Assembly (NCBI GenBank): GCA_900104375.1
Contig: LT629302.1
Location: 992,001-1,056,000, forward strand
Direction: 5' to 3'
Source: Flavobacteriaceae bacterium MAR_2010_188
Lineage (GTDB): Bacteria; Bacteroidota; Bacteroidia; Flavobacteriales; Flavobacteriaceae
Length of the DNA stretch: 64,000 nt
The position numbers were made by a program, and so were the translations under genes. How positions within the stretch are numbered: the first letter of the stretch is position 1; the number at the start of each line of letters is the position of its first letter. The notes under the pieces were generated by a model that saw only the letters and a program-made list of their open reading frames with translations, made no database searches and was not told the DNA's origin. Of the stretch, positions 43,496 through 55,800 are shown in pieces.

Positions 43496-43879
43496 ATGAA
43501 AATCAGGATAAGAGGTAATACGGTGAGATTTAGACTTACAAAGTCTGAAGTTGAGAGTTTATGCACCACAGGAACGGTTAAAGATAGGACCCAATTTAGT
43601 TCTTCCGATTTCATTTATATCGTAAAATCATCTAATATCAATGATTTAAAGATTGATTTTGTGCAGAATGGAATCACCCTTTTTATATCATCTAAAATGC
43701 TACAAGATTGGCATAAGGACGAGCGGGTTGGCTTCTCTCATTCTTTAAGGACTGTCGCTGGCAATATGCTGGAACTTTCTTTGGAAAAAGATTTTATCTG
43801 CCTAGATAATAGAGATGAAGATCAATCTGACAATTACCCAAACCCGAACTTAGAAGAATCTGCGCCAAATGGAGAATGA
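43496..43879 (+). CDS. Small protein upstream of FdhF/YdeP-type oxidoreductase
   Basis: A 127-residue protein starting MKIRIRGNTVRFRLTKSEVE, a pattern I associate with a short conserved family found beside FdhF/YdeP molybdoenzymes (DUF7009-type). Predominantly beta with an acidic tail. It overlaps the oxidoreductase gene by 11 bases, which strongly suggests a functional partner, perhaps an assembly factor or regulator. No activity is established. Confidence 0.75.
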   Translation: MKIRIRGNTVRFRLTKSEVESLCTTGTVKDRTQFSSSDFIYIVKSSNINDLKIDFVQNGITLFISSKMLQDWHKDERVGFSHSLRTVAGNMLELSLEKDFICLDNRDEDQSDNYPNPNLEESAPNGE

Positions 43880-46184
43880 ATTTAAGAGAAAAATTTCGGT
43901 AAGAGGCCCAGAAGATTTTCGGGATTTAGAATTTAAAGACCCTGTGACCCATGCTGCGGGCAAGATTGCAATAAAAGAAACCATTAAACATACGTTTAAG
44001 GAAATGGGTATCGTGGATTCTATGCGCGCCCTTTTCACGATTAATCAAAAAGACGGGTTTGATTGCCCAAGTTGTGCTTGGCCAGATCCCGAAAAACCAT
44101 CACCAATCGGTGAATATTGTGAAAGCGGGGCAAAAGCCTTGGCAGATGAATCTACCCATTCTAAAATAGGCGCTAAATTCTTCTCTGAATATTCAGTTGA
44201 AGAACTTTCTAATTTATCAGACTTTCAACTTAATAAATTTGGAAGATTGGTTGACCCGTTAATTTTAAGAAAAGGTAGTATTTATTACGAGCCGATTACT
44301 TGGGAAGATGTCTATAAAACAATTTCTCAACAGTTAAAAGAGCTAGACACCCCAGATGAAGCTATTTTCTATACTTCTGGCCGCTCTAGTAATGAAGCCG
44401 CATTTTTATACGGAATGTTTATACGCGCTTATGGCACCAACAACATGCCCGATTGTAGTAATATGTGCCATGAGTCGAGTGGGGTGGCGCTATCCGAAAC
44501 TTTAGGAATAGGAAAAGGCACTACCACTTTAGAAGATATGTATGAAGCCGAAGTGATTATCATTGCCGGACAAAATCCGGGTACCAATCACCCACGGATG
44601 ATGTCTGCCTTAGAAAAATGCAAAAACAACGGCGGTTATATTATTAGCGTTAATCCGCTTGAAGAAACGGGACTAGTTAATTTTAAAAACCCACAGAATG
44701 TAACCGGATTGGTAGGCGGAGGAGTGGACATTGCCGATCTTCATTTTGCGATAAATATCAACCAGGATATTCCGTTGGTTAAATTAATATTGAAGAAGTT
44801 GGCCGACCTAGATGCCATCGATAAATCGGTATTCGACCATGAATTCTTAAAAGAATATACTCAAGGTTATCAAGCTTTGATTGAAGATTTAAAATCATTT
44901 GATGAGAGCGAACTTTTAAGGATGACTGGGGTTAGCGAAGAGATAGTTGATGAAGCGGTTAAGGTTCTTTCAAAAAAGACTAAAATAATCGTGTGCTGGG
45001 CGATGGGCCTAACCCAACATAAAAATGCGGTCGAAACTATTAAGGAATACATTAACCTATTATTGCTTAAAGGCGCGATTGGTAAAGAAAATTGCGGCAG
45101 TTGCCCAATCCGCGGACATAGTAATGTACAAGGAGACCGAAGTGTTGGTATTCAACATTTTGTGGATAAGGATTTAAATGAAAGAATCGAAAAGCATATG
45201 GGTTTTACACCACCAGCTCATAAAGGAGTCGATGTGGTTGAATCCATGGAAAAAATGCACAAAGGCGAAGCCAAGTTTTTTATGTCTTTGGGCGGCAATT
45301 TTGTAATGGCCTGCTCAGATACAGATTACACAGCAGAAGCAATACAGGGTTGCGAAATGACAGTACAGATTAGTACAAAATTAAATCGCTCTCATTTAGT
45401 AACCGGAAAAACAGCGCTTGTTTTACCAACTTTTGGACGTTCAGAAAAGGATGAAAAAGATGGTAAAACGAGATTCTTAACTACCGAAAATAGTATGGGT
45501 AGGGTTAGACAATCTAAGGGTATTTTAAAACCCGCTTCAGATAATATAAAAAGCGAACCAGAAATAATCGGCGGTTTGGCAGACACCTTCTTTGGAGGAA
45601 ATCATCCCGTTGACTGGAAAAAAATGGGTGAGGATTACGAGCTGATTAGAGAAAAAATTGACTTGGTAGCCAAAGGATTCGAAAACACCTCCGAACGTTC
45701 TAAAGGTGTGGGCTATTATTTGCCAAATAACGCAAGAGTTAGGGATTTCAGCGCTTTGCCAAATGGAAAAGCGCAACTTACCTTAAACAATCTTCCCGAC
45801 CATCGATTGGAAGATGATGAATTGCTATTGATGACGATTCGTTCCCACGATCAATTCAACACTACTATTTATGGAATGGATGACCGATATCGTGGTGTTT
45901 ATAATGAAAGACGAGTGCTATTCATGAACCCAAAGGATATCGAGGAACGGGATTTAGAAAAATTTGATGTTGTAGATTTGAGCAGCACTTACGATGAAAA
46001 GAAACGTACTGCGTATAATTTTAAAGTGCTTCCTTATAAAATCCCGGTTGGGAATGTCGCGGCATATTTCCCAGAAACCAATCCGTTGGTTCCTTATAAT
46101 CATTACTCAGACAAAAGTAATACGCCGATTAGCAAATCAGTAAAAATCAGAATTCATAAGAAAGTTGAAGAAAATGTTTCCTAA
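43869..46184 (+). CDS. FdhF/YdeP-family molybdopterin oxidoreductase
   Basis: A 771-residue member of the molybdopterin oxidoreductase superfamily. Near the N-terminus it has GFDCPSCAWPDPEKP (about 58-72) in place of a classical [4Fe-4S] cysteine motif, as is characteristic of the YdeP branch, followed by EYCESGAKALADE. The Moco-binding core (FYTSGRSSNEAAFLYGMF, GKENCGSCPIRGHSNVQGDRS) and the C-terminal dinucleotide-binding domain are intact. E. coli YdeP is linked to acid resistance; true substrate unknown. Probably transcribed from its own 5' region with the small gene upstream; a Dabb lipoprotein gene follows after 18 bases. Confidence 0.9.
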   Translation: MENEFKRKISVRGPEDFRDLEFKDPVTHAAGKIAIKETIKHTFKEMGIVDSMRALFTINQKDGFDCPSCAWPDPEKPSPIGEYCESGAKALADESTHSKIGAKFFSEYSVEELSNLSDFQLNKFGRLVDPLILRKGSIYYEPITWEDVYKTISQQLKELDTPDEAIFYTSGRSSNEAAFLYGMFIRAYGTNNMPDCSNMCHESSGVALSETLGIGKGTTTLEDMYEAEVIIIAGQNPGTNHPRMMSALEKCKNNGGYIISVNPLEETGLVNFKNPQNVTGLVGGGVDIADLHFAININQDIPLVKLILKKLADLDAIDKSVFDHEFLKEYTQGYQALIEDLKSFDESELLRMTGVSEEIVDEAVKVLSKKTKIIVCWAMGLTQHKNAVETIKEYINLLLLKGAIGKENCGSCPIRGHSNVQGDRSVGIQHFVDKDLNERIEKHMGFTPPAHKGVDVVESMEKMHKGEAKFFMSLGGNFVMACSDTDYTAEAIQGCEMTVQISTKLNRSHLVTGKTALVLPTFGRSEKDEKDGKTRFLTTENSMGRVRQSKGILKPASDNIKSEPEIIGGLADTFFGGNHPVDWKKMGEDYELIREKIDLVAKGFENTSERSKGVGYYLPNNARVRDFSALPNGKAQLTLNNLPDHRLEDDELLLMTIRSHDQFNTTIYGMDDRYRGVYNERRVLFMNPKDIEERDLEKFDVVDLSSTYDEKKRTAYNFKVLPYKIPVGNVAAYFPETNPLVPYNHYSDKSNTPISKSVKIRIHKKVEENVS

Positions 46185-46202
46185 CCCACGATAATTATAA
46201 AT

Positions 46203-46607
46203 ATGAAATTAATTACTACGCTCTCATTAATCATTCTTTTTACCACAATTTCCTGCACCGCTCAAAAACAATCTATGGACAGCAAAATAATTCCTGGCAA
46301 GTTTGCCCACACCGTATATTTTTGGATGAAAAATCCGAGCGACCAATCTAGCAATGAAGCCTTTTTAAAGTCACTCAGAAAGTTTATCGACAATTGTCCT
46401 TACATGATTACTAAACATATCGGGCAACCTGCACCAACCGACAGAGATGTCATTGACAATACTTACAGCTACAGCTTATTGTTGACTTTTAAAAATCTGG
46501 AAGAACAGGAAAAATACCAGGATGATCCTAATCATAAAGTTTTTATTGCAGAGTCTTCAGGTTTATGGAGTAAAGTATTGGTGTATGACAGTATTCTACT
46601 TGAATAA
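46203..46607 (+). CDS. Dabb-domain lipoprotein
   Basis: A 134-residue lipoprotein (lipobox ending TISC, Cys18 followed by TAQ). The mature part is a stress-responsive A/B-barrel: FAHTVYFWMKNPSDQS, the helix NEAFLKSLRKFIDNC, and EQEKYQDDPNHKVFI. Dabb proteins form dimeric ferredoxin-like barrels with varied or unknown activity. It follows the molybdoenzyme by 18 bases on the same strand. Confidence 0.85.
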   Translation: MKLITTLSLIILFTTISCTAQKQSMDSKIIPGKFAHTVYFWMKNPSDQSSNEAFLKSLRKFIDNCPYMITKHIGQPAPTDRDVIDNTYSYSLLLTFKNLEEQEKYQDDPNHKVFIAESSGLWSKVLVYDSILLE

Positions 46608-46766
46608 AGATATAATTTGAAGAGTTTTATGATTTAATGTACTGATTTTCCGCTCCGGTAATCATTCTTATTTTATAGCGGATTATTTTAAATATTTCAA
46701 TTCCGGTTCAAATAAAGACTCTCCCAAAAAATTGAGTATTTTTAAGGATATAAAAAATCCGACTCG

Positions 46767-48650
46767 ATGCTTAAAAATATCCAATATTCCCTCTTAACTT
46801 TTCTTTTAATCTGTTCTACCCTTTTTACTGTTCATGCTCAGTCTGATGTATTGCAGCAGCTGGAAAGGATTGCCATCGTTGACCAAAAGGTGATGATGCC
46901 AATGCGAGATGGGATTAGATTGGCGACCGATATTTATAGACCTAAAGGCGATAAAAAAGTCCCTATTATTTTTTCTAGAACACCCTATAATTTTAATTCT
47001 TGGAAAGATGGCGAGCGTAGCAATAGAACAGCAGAACAAGCTCTAGACGCTGTAAAACACGGCTATGCTTACGTGGTTCAGAATGAAAGAGGTCGTTATT
47101 TTTCGGAAGGAGAATGGGATATATTGGGCCTTCCACTTACCGATGGTTACGATGCTTTTGAATGGATGAAAAATCAAGAATGGTCTAATGGCAAGATTGG
47201 TACTTTGGGTTGTTCTTCTACTGCGGAGTGGCAAATGGCCGTGGCCGCTTTAGACCATCCTTCCCACGCTGCAATGGTTCCACAGTCATACGGCGCAGGA
47301 GTTGGGCGGGTTGGAGAATTTAATGAACAAGGTAACTGGTATAGAGGAGGAGTAGAGCAGCTATTGTTTTTCTCGTGGTTGTATGGTGTAGAACATGATA
47401 AATTTAAACCTAGAATTCCTGATGGTGCGACCCAAGAAGATTTAATAAGGATTTCTAGATTTTATGACCTTTCCCCAGCTAATCCTGAAATAGATATGGC
47501 TGAAGCTTTAAACCATTTACCGATTGATGATATTCTTCAGAATATAAATGGGAAACGAGAGATTTTTGATAAAATGGTTAAGCGAACTCCTAACGACCCA
47601 GAATGGTTTAAGGGTGGTTTATACCATGATAATATGGATTTTGGTGTTCCGAGTTTTTGGTTTGCATCTTGGTACGATGTTTCTATAGGACCAAATATCG
47701 CATTGTTCAATCATGTTAGAAAAAACGCTACCGACCCTGAGGTTAGAGAAAATCAATATATGGTAATTGCTCCTGTTCTGCATTGCAGCTACACCAGAGC
47801 CACCGAAAACACCATTGTTGGGCAACGGAATGTGGGAGATGCCAGATTAAATTATGATGAGCAGATTTATGCCTGGTTCGACTTATGGCTAAAAGGTGAA
47901 ACAAATGATTTTAAAGAGAAGACACCAAGAGTGCAATACTACACAATGGGTAGCAATAAATGGCAAGCAGCAGAACAATGGCCGCCCGAGAGTAGCAAAA
48001 TGACGACATTTTACTTGAACAGTGAAGGAAGCGCAAATTCGTTAATGGGAAATGGAAAACTTTCCACAAAAAAAGCAAGTAAAGACAAACCTGATTCTTT
48101 TACATATGACCCATTAAATCCTGTAACCTCGGAAGGTGGAAATGTTTGCTGCACCGGAAATGCGGTTAAAGGCGGAGCCTATGACCAGCAAATCATGGAA
48201 CGTAGAAATGATATTTTAGTTTATACTTCAGAAGTATTGGAAGATGATACAGAAGTTACTGGTTTTATAAATTCCACTTTATATCTATCTTCAGATGTTA
48301 AAGACACAGACCTTACCATTAAATTGGTCGATGTGTATCCAGATGATACGGCTTATAATTTGGATGAAACAATTCAAAGGGTGCGCTATAGGGAAGGTTA
48401 CGATAAAGAGGTTTTTATGGAAAAAGGTAAAGTTTATAAAGTTGAACTTAGCCCAATGACCACAAGCAATACCTTTAAAAAAGGCCACCGAATTAGGATT
48501 GAAGTTTCTAGCAGTAATTTCCCAAGGTTTGCCAGAAATTTAAATACTGGTGGTAAAAATTATGATGAGAAAGATGCGGTGGTTGCACGTAATACCATTC
48601 ACCACTCGGCGGAATATCCTTCACAAATTTCGTTGCCTATTAAGCAGTAG
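46767..48650 (+). CDS. Secreted CocE/NonD-type hydrolase (X-Pro dipeptidyl-peptidase family)
   Basis: A 627-residue protein with a Sec signal peptide ([25 protein letters not shown]). The N-terminal family start [16 protein letters not shown] is clear and the nucleophile is Ser150 in [12 protein letters not shown], where T replaces a glycine of the usual GxSxGG. A C-terminal jellyroll ([33 protein letters not shown]) completes the CocE fold. Members hydrolyse esters, amides or N-terminal X-Pro dipeptides. Substrate unknown. Confidence 0.9.
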   Translation: MLKNIQYSLLTFLLICSTLFTVHAQSDVLQQLERIAIVDQKVMMPMRDGIRLATDIYRPKGDKKVPIIFSRTPYNFNSWKDGERSNRTAEQALDAVKHGYAYVVQNERGRYFSEGEWDILGLPLTDGYDAFEWMKNQEWSNGKIGTLGCSSTAEWQMAVAALDHPSHAAMVPQSYGAGVGRVGEFNEQGNWYRGGVEQLLFFSWLYGVEHDKFKPRIPDGATQEDLIRISRFYDLSPANPEIDMAEALNHLPIDDILQNINGKREIFDKMVKRTPNDPEWFKGGLYHDNMDFGVPSFWFASWYDVSIGPNIALFNHVRKNATDPEVRENQYMVIAPVLHCSYTRATENTIVGQRNVGDARLNYDEQIYAWFDLWLKGETNDFKEKTPRVQYYTMGSNKWQAAEQWPPESSKMTTFYLNSEGSANSLMGNGKLSTKKASKDKPDSFTYDPLNPVTSEGGNVCCTGNAVKGGAYDQQIMERRNDILVYTSEVLEDDTEVTGFINSTLYLSSDVKDTDLTIKLVDVYPDDTAYNLDETIQRVRYREGYDKEVFMEKGKVYKVELSPMTTSNTFKKGHRIRIEVSSSNFPRFARNLNTGGKNYDEKDAVVARNTIHHSAEYPSQISLPIKQ

Positions 48651-48743
48651 TTTTTGAAGTTGAAGATGAAGTTGGAATCGAAAACGATAGCACGGTATAA
48701 TTTAAGCAGAAGGAAATTTGTAATTTTTTAGAGTTTGAATTAA

Positions 48744-49376
48744 CTATAAATATGAGGCTAATTTAATTTTCATCTTAATTGGAAGGTTTTCAATATCTAG
48801 CAAATTATTTATGTGTTGTTCGTTCTTTTCAGCTAAATAAAAAAGGTTGAAAAAATCTTTTACGCTGACGGGATTGTCTGATTCTTCGATCAGTTGCATA
48901 TCATCTCCAATTGCTACTTGTCCTTCTTCGATTATACGCACATACGTTCCTGGGTTTGCGAATTGGATGAATTGTTTTAAAATTTTCTGGGTGCCAAATT
49001 TTAAACCCAATTTAAAACAAGGCTCTCTAGGAATTGTAATTTGAACCTTCGCCGTTCCTGTTTGGTAAATACTTCCAACCATAATCTTAGAATCGTCCAT
49101 CCCCGAAACAGTGAGATTTTCTCCAAACATTCCATATTGCCAATCTAAATTGGGGTAAAGATTTTTCCAATAGGCATAATATTCAGAGGAAAAAAGATAG
49201 CACGCTTTAAATATACCACCGTGATATCTGCGGTCGGTAACTTCATCTTTATCAACATCTTCCTTTCCTAAATAAATAGCTTCTTCCACCGGACACTTAA
49301 AGATTCCAGTCTTTACATTTTTGCCTCTCCATTTCACGGTTCTTTGCTCGGCGATATTTGTAGATAGAATTTTCAA
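48744..49376 (-). CDS. MOSC-domain protein
   Basis: A 210-residue MOSC protein. GMFGENLTVSGMDDSKIMVGSIYQTGTAKVQ and IPREPCFKLGLKFG are the family core with its cysteine, which in relatives binds sulfur for the molybdenum cofactor or catalyses N-hydroxy reduction. A short C-terminal addition resembles the YiiM-like 3-alpha domain. It lies near the molybdoenzyme but on the other strand. Confidence 0.88.
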   Translation of the reverse strand: MKILSTNIAEQRTVKWRGKNVKTGIFKCPVEEAIYLGKEDVDKDEVTDRRYHGGIFKACYLFSSEYYAYWKNLYPNLDWQYGMFGENLTVSGMDDSKIMVGSIYQTGTAKVQITIPREPCFKLGLKFGTQKILKQFIQFANPGTYVRIIEEGQVAIGDDMQLIEESDNPVSVKDFFNLFYLAEKNEQHINNLLDIENLPIKMKIKLASYL

Positions 49377-49521
49377 TTTTATATATTATGTAGGATAACC
49401 TATATCAATTTTATAAGTATTCATTAGACTACAGCACCAATGATTACTTGGGTTCACCGTTTAAGGGAAAATAAAGTTCAGTATCCCAGTATTAATCAAT
49501 AGCCAATAATCATTAACTATT

Positions 49522-49570
49522 AACTCATAACTCACAACTCACAACTCACAACTCAAAACTCACAACTCAA
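49522..49570. repeat. Heptanucleotide tandem array AACTCAn x7
   Basis: Seven consecutive 7-mers, AACTCAT, AACTCAC x3, AACTCAA, AACTCAC, AACTCAA. The array overlaps the stop codon of the minus-strand BNR gene; in that gene's sense it reads TTGAGTT, GTGAGTT and so on. The gap 49377-49521 has no other identifiable content. Confidence 0.95.
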
Positions 49571-52500
49571 TCTATATTAATCGCTCCGATGCCCGCATCC
49601 CAAAGTGCTTTATTATACGCCGGAATTTCATTTTTCAAAAGATTTTCTGCAGTGGCCTTATAAGTTTCCCATTGAACATCCAATTCATTTTTTCTATCGA
49701 TATTCGGTTGGTTCACCCTAGGAATACTGCTTCCTGTTTGGTCGATCAAAAACAGATATTCTGCGCTGAATTTATTAGGGAAATTTTCCACATCGTCATA
49801 CGCTTGTGACCTGCGCTGTACCATATTTTCATCCCATTCATTAATTTTACCAATCAAAGTGTCACCTCTAGAAATCAAGTTTTGGTCGGCCTTATCACTC
49901 TTTAGTCGTTTTACAATACCTTCCAACTGGGTTTGCACATCTTTAAGAGTTTTAATCTTATTATGCATCTCCGTAATGGTGCTGCTTAGCTCTTTCATAA
50001 AAGCGTCATATTCTTTAAAATCCTGATCAGACACTTCAAAAATTCCATTAGGTACAATCTCTGCTTCTGTTGAAACCGTTTTTCCATTGGCTTTTAATTC
50101 CATCGTATATTTCCCAGGAGGCACCTTGGCGTTTCTAAAACCTGATTCGATATAAACATCTTCAATACCCGGTAAAAAATCATATTGGGTATCCCAGACA
50201 AAACGATTAAGGCCTTCATCTTTAGTTAAGGTAGGTTTTGGAGGTGCTCCACCACCGTTATGCGATTTATAATCTGCGTCCTTTTCAGAAGAAAATTCCC
50301 GTACTGTATTACCTGAACTATCTTTAATCAAAAGTGAAACTTTATCCTCTTTAGATAATTTTGGAAGATTATAATAAAGCACCACGCCATTAGCAGGATT
50401 AATACCTTCAAAATTGTCCGATCCTGTAAAATCAGCTGATGAACCGCTCAATGGACTTCCCCAATAGCCATATCTAGTCGGTTCTGGTTTGTAAATATTG
50501 ACTCCACTGGTTTCATTTTTATACTGATGTACTACCGCTAAATCATCCAAAATCCAGATAGACCTTCCTGAAGTGCCAACAATCAAATCACCTTGATGAA
50601 CAAGAAGATCTGTAATTGGAGTTACAGGCAAATTAAGTTGAAAAGGTTTCCAGCTTGCGCCATCGTTATAAGAGATGTATACGCCTAACTCGGTACCCGC
50701 ATACAGCAATCCTTTTTTAGCCGGATCTTCTCTTACAACTCTTGTGTGCGCGCCATACGGAATGCCCGTGCTGATATTCTTCCAGCTTTTACCATAATCT
50801 GAAGTCTTAAAGAGGGCAGGGGTGTAGTCATTAAACTTATATTTAGTTGTTGCTATATATGCCGTAGCCGGGTCATGTGGAGAAATATCTATGGCGTTTA
50901 TTAATGTTTCACCAAGATTTTTCGGCGTTATATTCATCCAATTTTTTCCATTGTCGCGGGTGATAAAAACAAATCCATCGTCACTGGCAGAATAGATAAC
51001 GCCGGCTTCATGAGGACTTTCAGAAAGATAGCTGATAGTTCCGTAATTTTCTGCACCTACCGCTTCATTGGTGTAAGGTCCACCACCATTCCCTTGTTTT
51101 TCATCGATATTCTGGGTTAAATCTGGAGAGAATTCGGTCCAGGTTTTACCCATATCTGTGGTCTTTAAAACCATTTGCGCTGCATGATAAAATGTATTTG
51201 GTTCGTGCTGTGATTTTATGATAGGAGCATTCCAATTAAAAAGATATTTCATATCACGTGCTTCTCTCCCTAAATATTGAATAGGAGCCGCCATAATATT
51301 GGTGCTAGATTTTGATTCCATATCCAAAACATCAATGGTGCCTAGATAACTTCCACCTAAAACATAACGAGGATTATCTGGGTCAAACGCTAAGAAAGCA
51401 CTTTCACCACCTGCAGCATAGGTCCAATCTTGCTGTCCGATAGAATAACGGCCCAAGGACATACTCGCAATTTTTATTGAAGTATTATCCTGTTGACCAC
51501 CGTAAATATTATAAGGATATAGATTATCTGCGCTCAATCTGTAAATCTGGGCGGTAGGTTGATTGTCCTGCGTCGACCAAGTTTTACCGTGATTAAAAGA
51601 AATTGCTGCGCCACCATCATTAGCAATCACCATATTATTTGAGTTGTTCGGATTTATCCATAAGTCATGAAAATCTCCATGAGTTCCTTTGATTTCTTCA
51701 TAGGTTTTTCCGCCATCGGTAGACCTAAACGCGTCCGCACTCATTATATATAAGTGATTTTCATTGTTCGGGTCCGGAAATATTTCAATGTAATACCAAG
51801 CACGTTGGGTCAACCGATTGTCACCACTTACTTGAGACCATGATTTCCCCGCATCTTCAGAGGCATATAATCCGCTTTGGTCGGTATAACTATCACTTTC
51901 AATCAAAGCATAAACCTTGTTGCTATTGGCGGGACTAACCGCAATCGCCATTTTACCCATTTCCTTGGGCAACCCATTTTCTAATTTATTCCACGTTTTT
52001 CCTGCATCGCTAGATTTATAAAGAGCACTGCCTTCACCACCGCTAATCATCTTCCAAGGGGTTCTTTGGTGCTCCCACATTGCAGAATACAAGACATTAG
52101 GATTATTAACATCTATCGAAAGTTCTGCGGCACCCGTTTTATCATTCACATATAGAACTTTTTCCCAAGTCTCGCCACCGTTGACGCTTTTATAAATTCC
52201 TCGTTCTTCGTTTGCTTTACTGTAAACTCCTTGAGCCGCTACATAAACGACATCCGGATTTGTTGGGTGAATAACGATTCTAGAAATCTGTTGTGTTTTT
52301 TCTAATCCTATATGCTTCCAGGTTTTACCGGCATCGGTAGATTTGTACACGCCATCACCATAAGAGGTCATAACCCCGCGGATAGCGTGTTCTCCCATTC
52401 CGCAGTAAATCACATTTGGATTTGAAGCCGAAACAGAAACTGCACCTACGGAGCCAGTTTTAAAGAATCCATCAGATATGTTTTGCCAACTCATCCCAGC

Positions 52501-52707
52501 ATCTTGAGTCTTCCAAAGTCCACCGCCTGTGATTCCCATATAATAGGTTAACTGGTCGCCCACAACACCTGTCGCAGTCACCGAACGCCCGCCTCTAAAC
52601 GGTCCAATATTTCTGTATTTAAGTGGGCTGAAGTATGAATTGATTTCTTGAGCTCCAGAAATCATAAAAGCTAACGATAGTAATAAGGTTAGGAGGGTTT
52701 TTTTCAT
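49567..52707 (-). CDS. Secreted BNR/VPS10-type beta-propeller protein
   Basis: A 1046-residue protein with a Sec signal peptide ([19 protein letters not shown]). At least seven Asp-box repeats of form SxDxGxTW are spread through residues ~85-660 (for example [35 protein letters not shown]), building one or two beta-propellers. The C-terminal ~330 residues include a sandwich domain ([16 protein letters not shown]) and a helical end. No type IX secretion CTD is seen. Often annotated 'glycosyl hydrolase', but no catalytic acid pair can be named here. Paralogous to the divergent gene at 52888. Confidence 0.88.
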   Translation of the reverse strand: MKKTLLTLLLSLAFMISGAQEINSYFSPLKYRNIGPFRGGRSVTATGVVGDQLTYYMGITGGGLWKTQDAGMSWQNISDGFFKTGSVGAVSVSASNPNVIYCGMGEHAIRGVMTSYGDGVYKSTDAGKTWKHIGLEKTQQISRIVIHPTNPDVVYVAAQGVYSKANEERGIYKSVNGGETWEKVLYVNDKTGAAELSIDVNNPNVLYSAMWEHQRTPWKMISGGEGSALYKSSDAGKTWNKLENGLPKEMGKMAIAVSPANSNKVYALIESDSYTDQSGLYASEDAGKSWSQVSGDNRLTQRAWYYIEIFPDPNNENHLYIMSADAFRSTDGGKTYEEIKGTHGDFHDLWINPNNSNNMVIANDGGAAISFNHGKTWSTQDNQPTAQIYRLSADNLYPYNIYGGQQDNTSIKIASMSLGRYSIGQQDWTYAAGGESAFLAFDPDNPRYVLGGSYLGTIDVLDMESKSSTNIMAAPIQYLGREARDMKYLFNWNAPIIKSQHEPNTFYHAAQMVLKTTDMGKTWTEFSPDLTQNIDEKQGNGGGPYTNEAVGAENYGTISYLSESPHEAGVIYSASDDGFVFITRDNGKNWMNITPKNLGETLINAIDISPHDPATAYIATTKYKFNDYTPALFKTSDYGKSWKNISTGIPYGAHTRVVREDPAKKGLLYAGTELGVYISYNDGASWKPFQLNLPVTPITDLLVHQGDLIVGTSGRSIWILDDLAVVHQYKNETSGVNIYKPEPTRYGYWGSPLSGSSADFTGSDNFEGINPANGVVLYYNLPKLSKEDKVSLLIKDSSGNTVREFSSEKDADYKSHNGGGAPPKPTLTKDEGLNRFVWDTQYDFLPGIEDVYIESGFRNAKVPPGKYTMELKANGKTVSTEAEIVPNGIFEVSDQDFKEYDAFMKELSSTITEMHNKIKTLKDVQTQLEGIVKRLKSDKADQNLISRGDTLIGKINEWDENMVQRRSQAYDDVENFPNKFSAEYLFLIDQTGSSIPRVNQPNIDRKNELDVQWETYKATAENLLKNEIPAYNKALWDAGIGAINID

Positions 52708-52887
52708 TTTTGTATTAATTTGATGGTTTAGGTAAATATACAGGAAAGTTCAATCATGTTAAAGTTGAAATCTTAGTTCTGTAAATTTTAGGTTAACCTG
52801 AAGAAATTCTTATTTTTAATCACCTCAAACAAGAACGTGCCGTTCACTTTTATTGAATTCCTACATCATTCTTAAAATCAATTATTT

Positions 52888-55800
52888 ATGAAATTAAATA
52901 GTACTATCCTTTTAACATTTTTAGCTTTCTTCATTTGTATTGAATCCAGTAATTCTCAAAAATTGACTTCAGATACATTTTCTGGTCTCGAATTTCGTGA
53001 AATCGGTACTGCACTGACTTCTGGTAGAATCGCAGATATTGCCATTCAACCTGATAATGAAAAAATCATGTATGCGGCTGCAGGGTCCGGAGGAGTTTGG
53101 AAAACTGAAAATGCCGGTACAACTTGGACGCCTATTTTCGACAAAGAATCTACCTATTCTATTGGATGCATCACTATTGACCCCAACGATCATAATACGA
53201 TTTGGGTCGGTACTGGTGAAAATGTAGGAGGAAGACACGTTGCTTTTGGAGATGGAATCTTTGTGAGCCACGATGCTGGAAAAAGCTGGAAAAATGTTGG
53301 ATTGAAGGATTCTGAGCATATTTCTAAAGTAATCGTAAGTCCAGAAGATTCTAATATTATTTGGGTGGCTTCACAAGGACCTTTATGGTCTAAAGGTGGT
53401 GATCGCGGAGTTTTTAAATCTATTGATGGTGGAGCAACTTGGAAAAGAACTTTGGGCGATACCGAATGGGTTGGAGCGACAGATATACTGATTGACCCAG
53501 ACAATACCGATGTATTATATGCAGCAACTTGGCAAAGACAAAGAACGGTCGCTGCTTTATTAGGTAGCGGACCAGGTTCTGGAATTCATAAAAGTAACGA
53601 CGGTGGGGAAACATGGACCGAGCTTACTAATGGCTTACCTTCCTCAAATATGGGAAAAATAGGATTGGCCATGTCGCATTTTGATTCTAACGTTATTTAT
53701 GCGGCAATAGAATTAGATAGGGGCAAAGGAGGCGTTTATATGTCGGACGATGCTGGCGCTAGTTGGAACAAACAATCAGATACGGTTTCAGGTGGAACCG
53801 GACCTCATTATTACCAAGAATTATATGCTTCACCTCACCATGATGGGAGACTTTATTTAATGAATAATAACGTATTAATTTCCAATGATGATGGGAAAAG
53901 TTTTTATAGTATGAATGAAGAGAACAAACATGTCGATACTCATGCTGTTGCTTTTAGGGAATCGGACCCGGATTATTTAATCATGGGAACTGACGGAGGT
54001 CTTTTTGAAACCTTTGACCATACTAAAACTTGGCGTTATATTTCTAATTTACCATTATCCCAGTATTATAAACTTGCTGTAGATGATGCCAAGCCTTTCT
54101 ATAATATTTACGGTGGTACTCAAGATAACGGTTCGCACGGTGCGCCTTCACAAACGACTTTTGAAGATGGAATCAGGAATTCTGATTTTTGGGTAACCCT
54201 TGGCGCAGATGGCTACGCCGCCGCAACAGAACCTGGAAATCCTAATATCGTTTACGGGGAATTTCAAGAAGGAACGTTATGGAGAATTGATCAAGCTACC
54301 GGTGAAACTGTATTTATTCAACCACAAGCTAGGGCAGGAGAACCATTTGAAAGATTTAACTGGGATGCACCGATTTTAGTAAGTCCGCACAAACCTACAC
54401 GTTTATATTTTGCTTCCCAAAGAGTTTGGAAATCAGAAGACCGTGGGGATTCTTGGACACCGATTTCAGAAGACATCACTTTAAATCAAGATCGGTTAAC
54501 CCTGCCGATGTATGGTAAACAACAGAGTTGGGATAACGCATGGGATGTTGGGGCCATGTCTAATTATAATACCATTACTTCACTGTCAGAATCTCCTGTA
54601 CAAGAAGAGCTGATTTATGCAGGAACAGATGATGGTTCGGTATCCGTAACTGAGGATGGCGGAAAATCATGGCGAAAGTTCAGCTGGAGTTCTATAAAAG
54701 GTATGCCAAATAGTGCTTTCGTAAATGATGTTAGAGCAGATTTATTCGACGCAAACGTTGCGTACGCAGCTGTCGACAATCATAAAAATGGAGATTATAA
54801 ACCATATATATTAAAGACAAGCGATAAAGGAAAAACTTGGTCGTCCATTGCGGGTGATTTACCTCAAAGGCTTCTAATTTGGAGAGTCGTACAAGATCAT
54901 GTTAAAAAAGATTTACTGTTCGCAGCGGCTGAGAACGGAATTTACGTTACTAAAAATGGAGGAAAAAATTGGGTTCAATTAAAAGGTGGTTTACCGACTA
55001 TCGCATTTCGGGACTTGACCATCCAAAAAGATGAAAACGATTTGGTCGGCGCATCTTTTGGAAGAGGTTTTTATATTCTTGATGATATTTCGCCAATTCG
55101 AGATTTTGATGAAAATGCCACGACGAAAGAACTGACGCTTTATGATACTCCCGATGCACTTTGGTATAAGCAGAAAGATGGATTATATGGTCAGGGCGAT
55201 AATGAGTATAAAGGAAAGAATCCACCTTTTGGTGCAGTCTTTACTTATTATATGCCAGAAAAATACAAGTCTATGAAGGATGTGCGTTCTGAAAAAGAAA
55301 AAGAAGGAGATATGACGTTTCCGGGTTGGGATGCACTTCAAAAAGAAAATAGAGAAGACGGACCCAATTTATTGTTGTTGTTAAAGGATGCTAAAGGAAA
55401 TATTATCAATACCGTAAGCGGAACAAATAAAAAAGGATTCAACCGAGTAAATTGGAATCTTACGATTGCCGATAAAACTGGGGAACGTCTAGACGCACCA
55501 AGCCGAGGAGTAGGAAGATCATGGGGAGGCGGAATAATGGCCACTCCAGGAGAATATACCGTTACAGTGATGAAGAGATTAAATGGTGAGGATACTGTTT
55601 TGGCAGGACCACAAACATTTAATGTGAAGCCTTTATACGAAGGTTCTCTTCCAAGAAAATCTTATGAAGAGATGAATGAATTTCTGGACAGCTATAATGA
55701 TTACCGTCAAGATTTAAGAGCAACCTCTGATGTATTGGAACATAATCTTAAACTTATTGATGCGATGAAAAGAGCTGCGGATAAAGTTTATGTGCCAGCA

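Noticed and set aside
49522-49570. Heptamer array as a possible CRISPR remnant
   Set aside because: Units are 7 bases with no spacers and no cas genes are near.
52969-53614. Several antisense ORFs inside the second BNR gene
   Set aside because: Shadows of a long, strongly supported coding region with regular Asp-box repeats.
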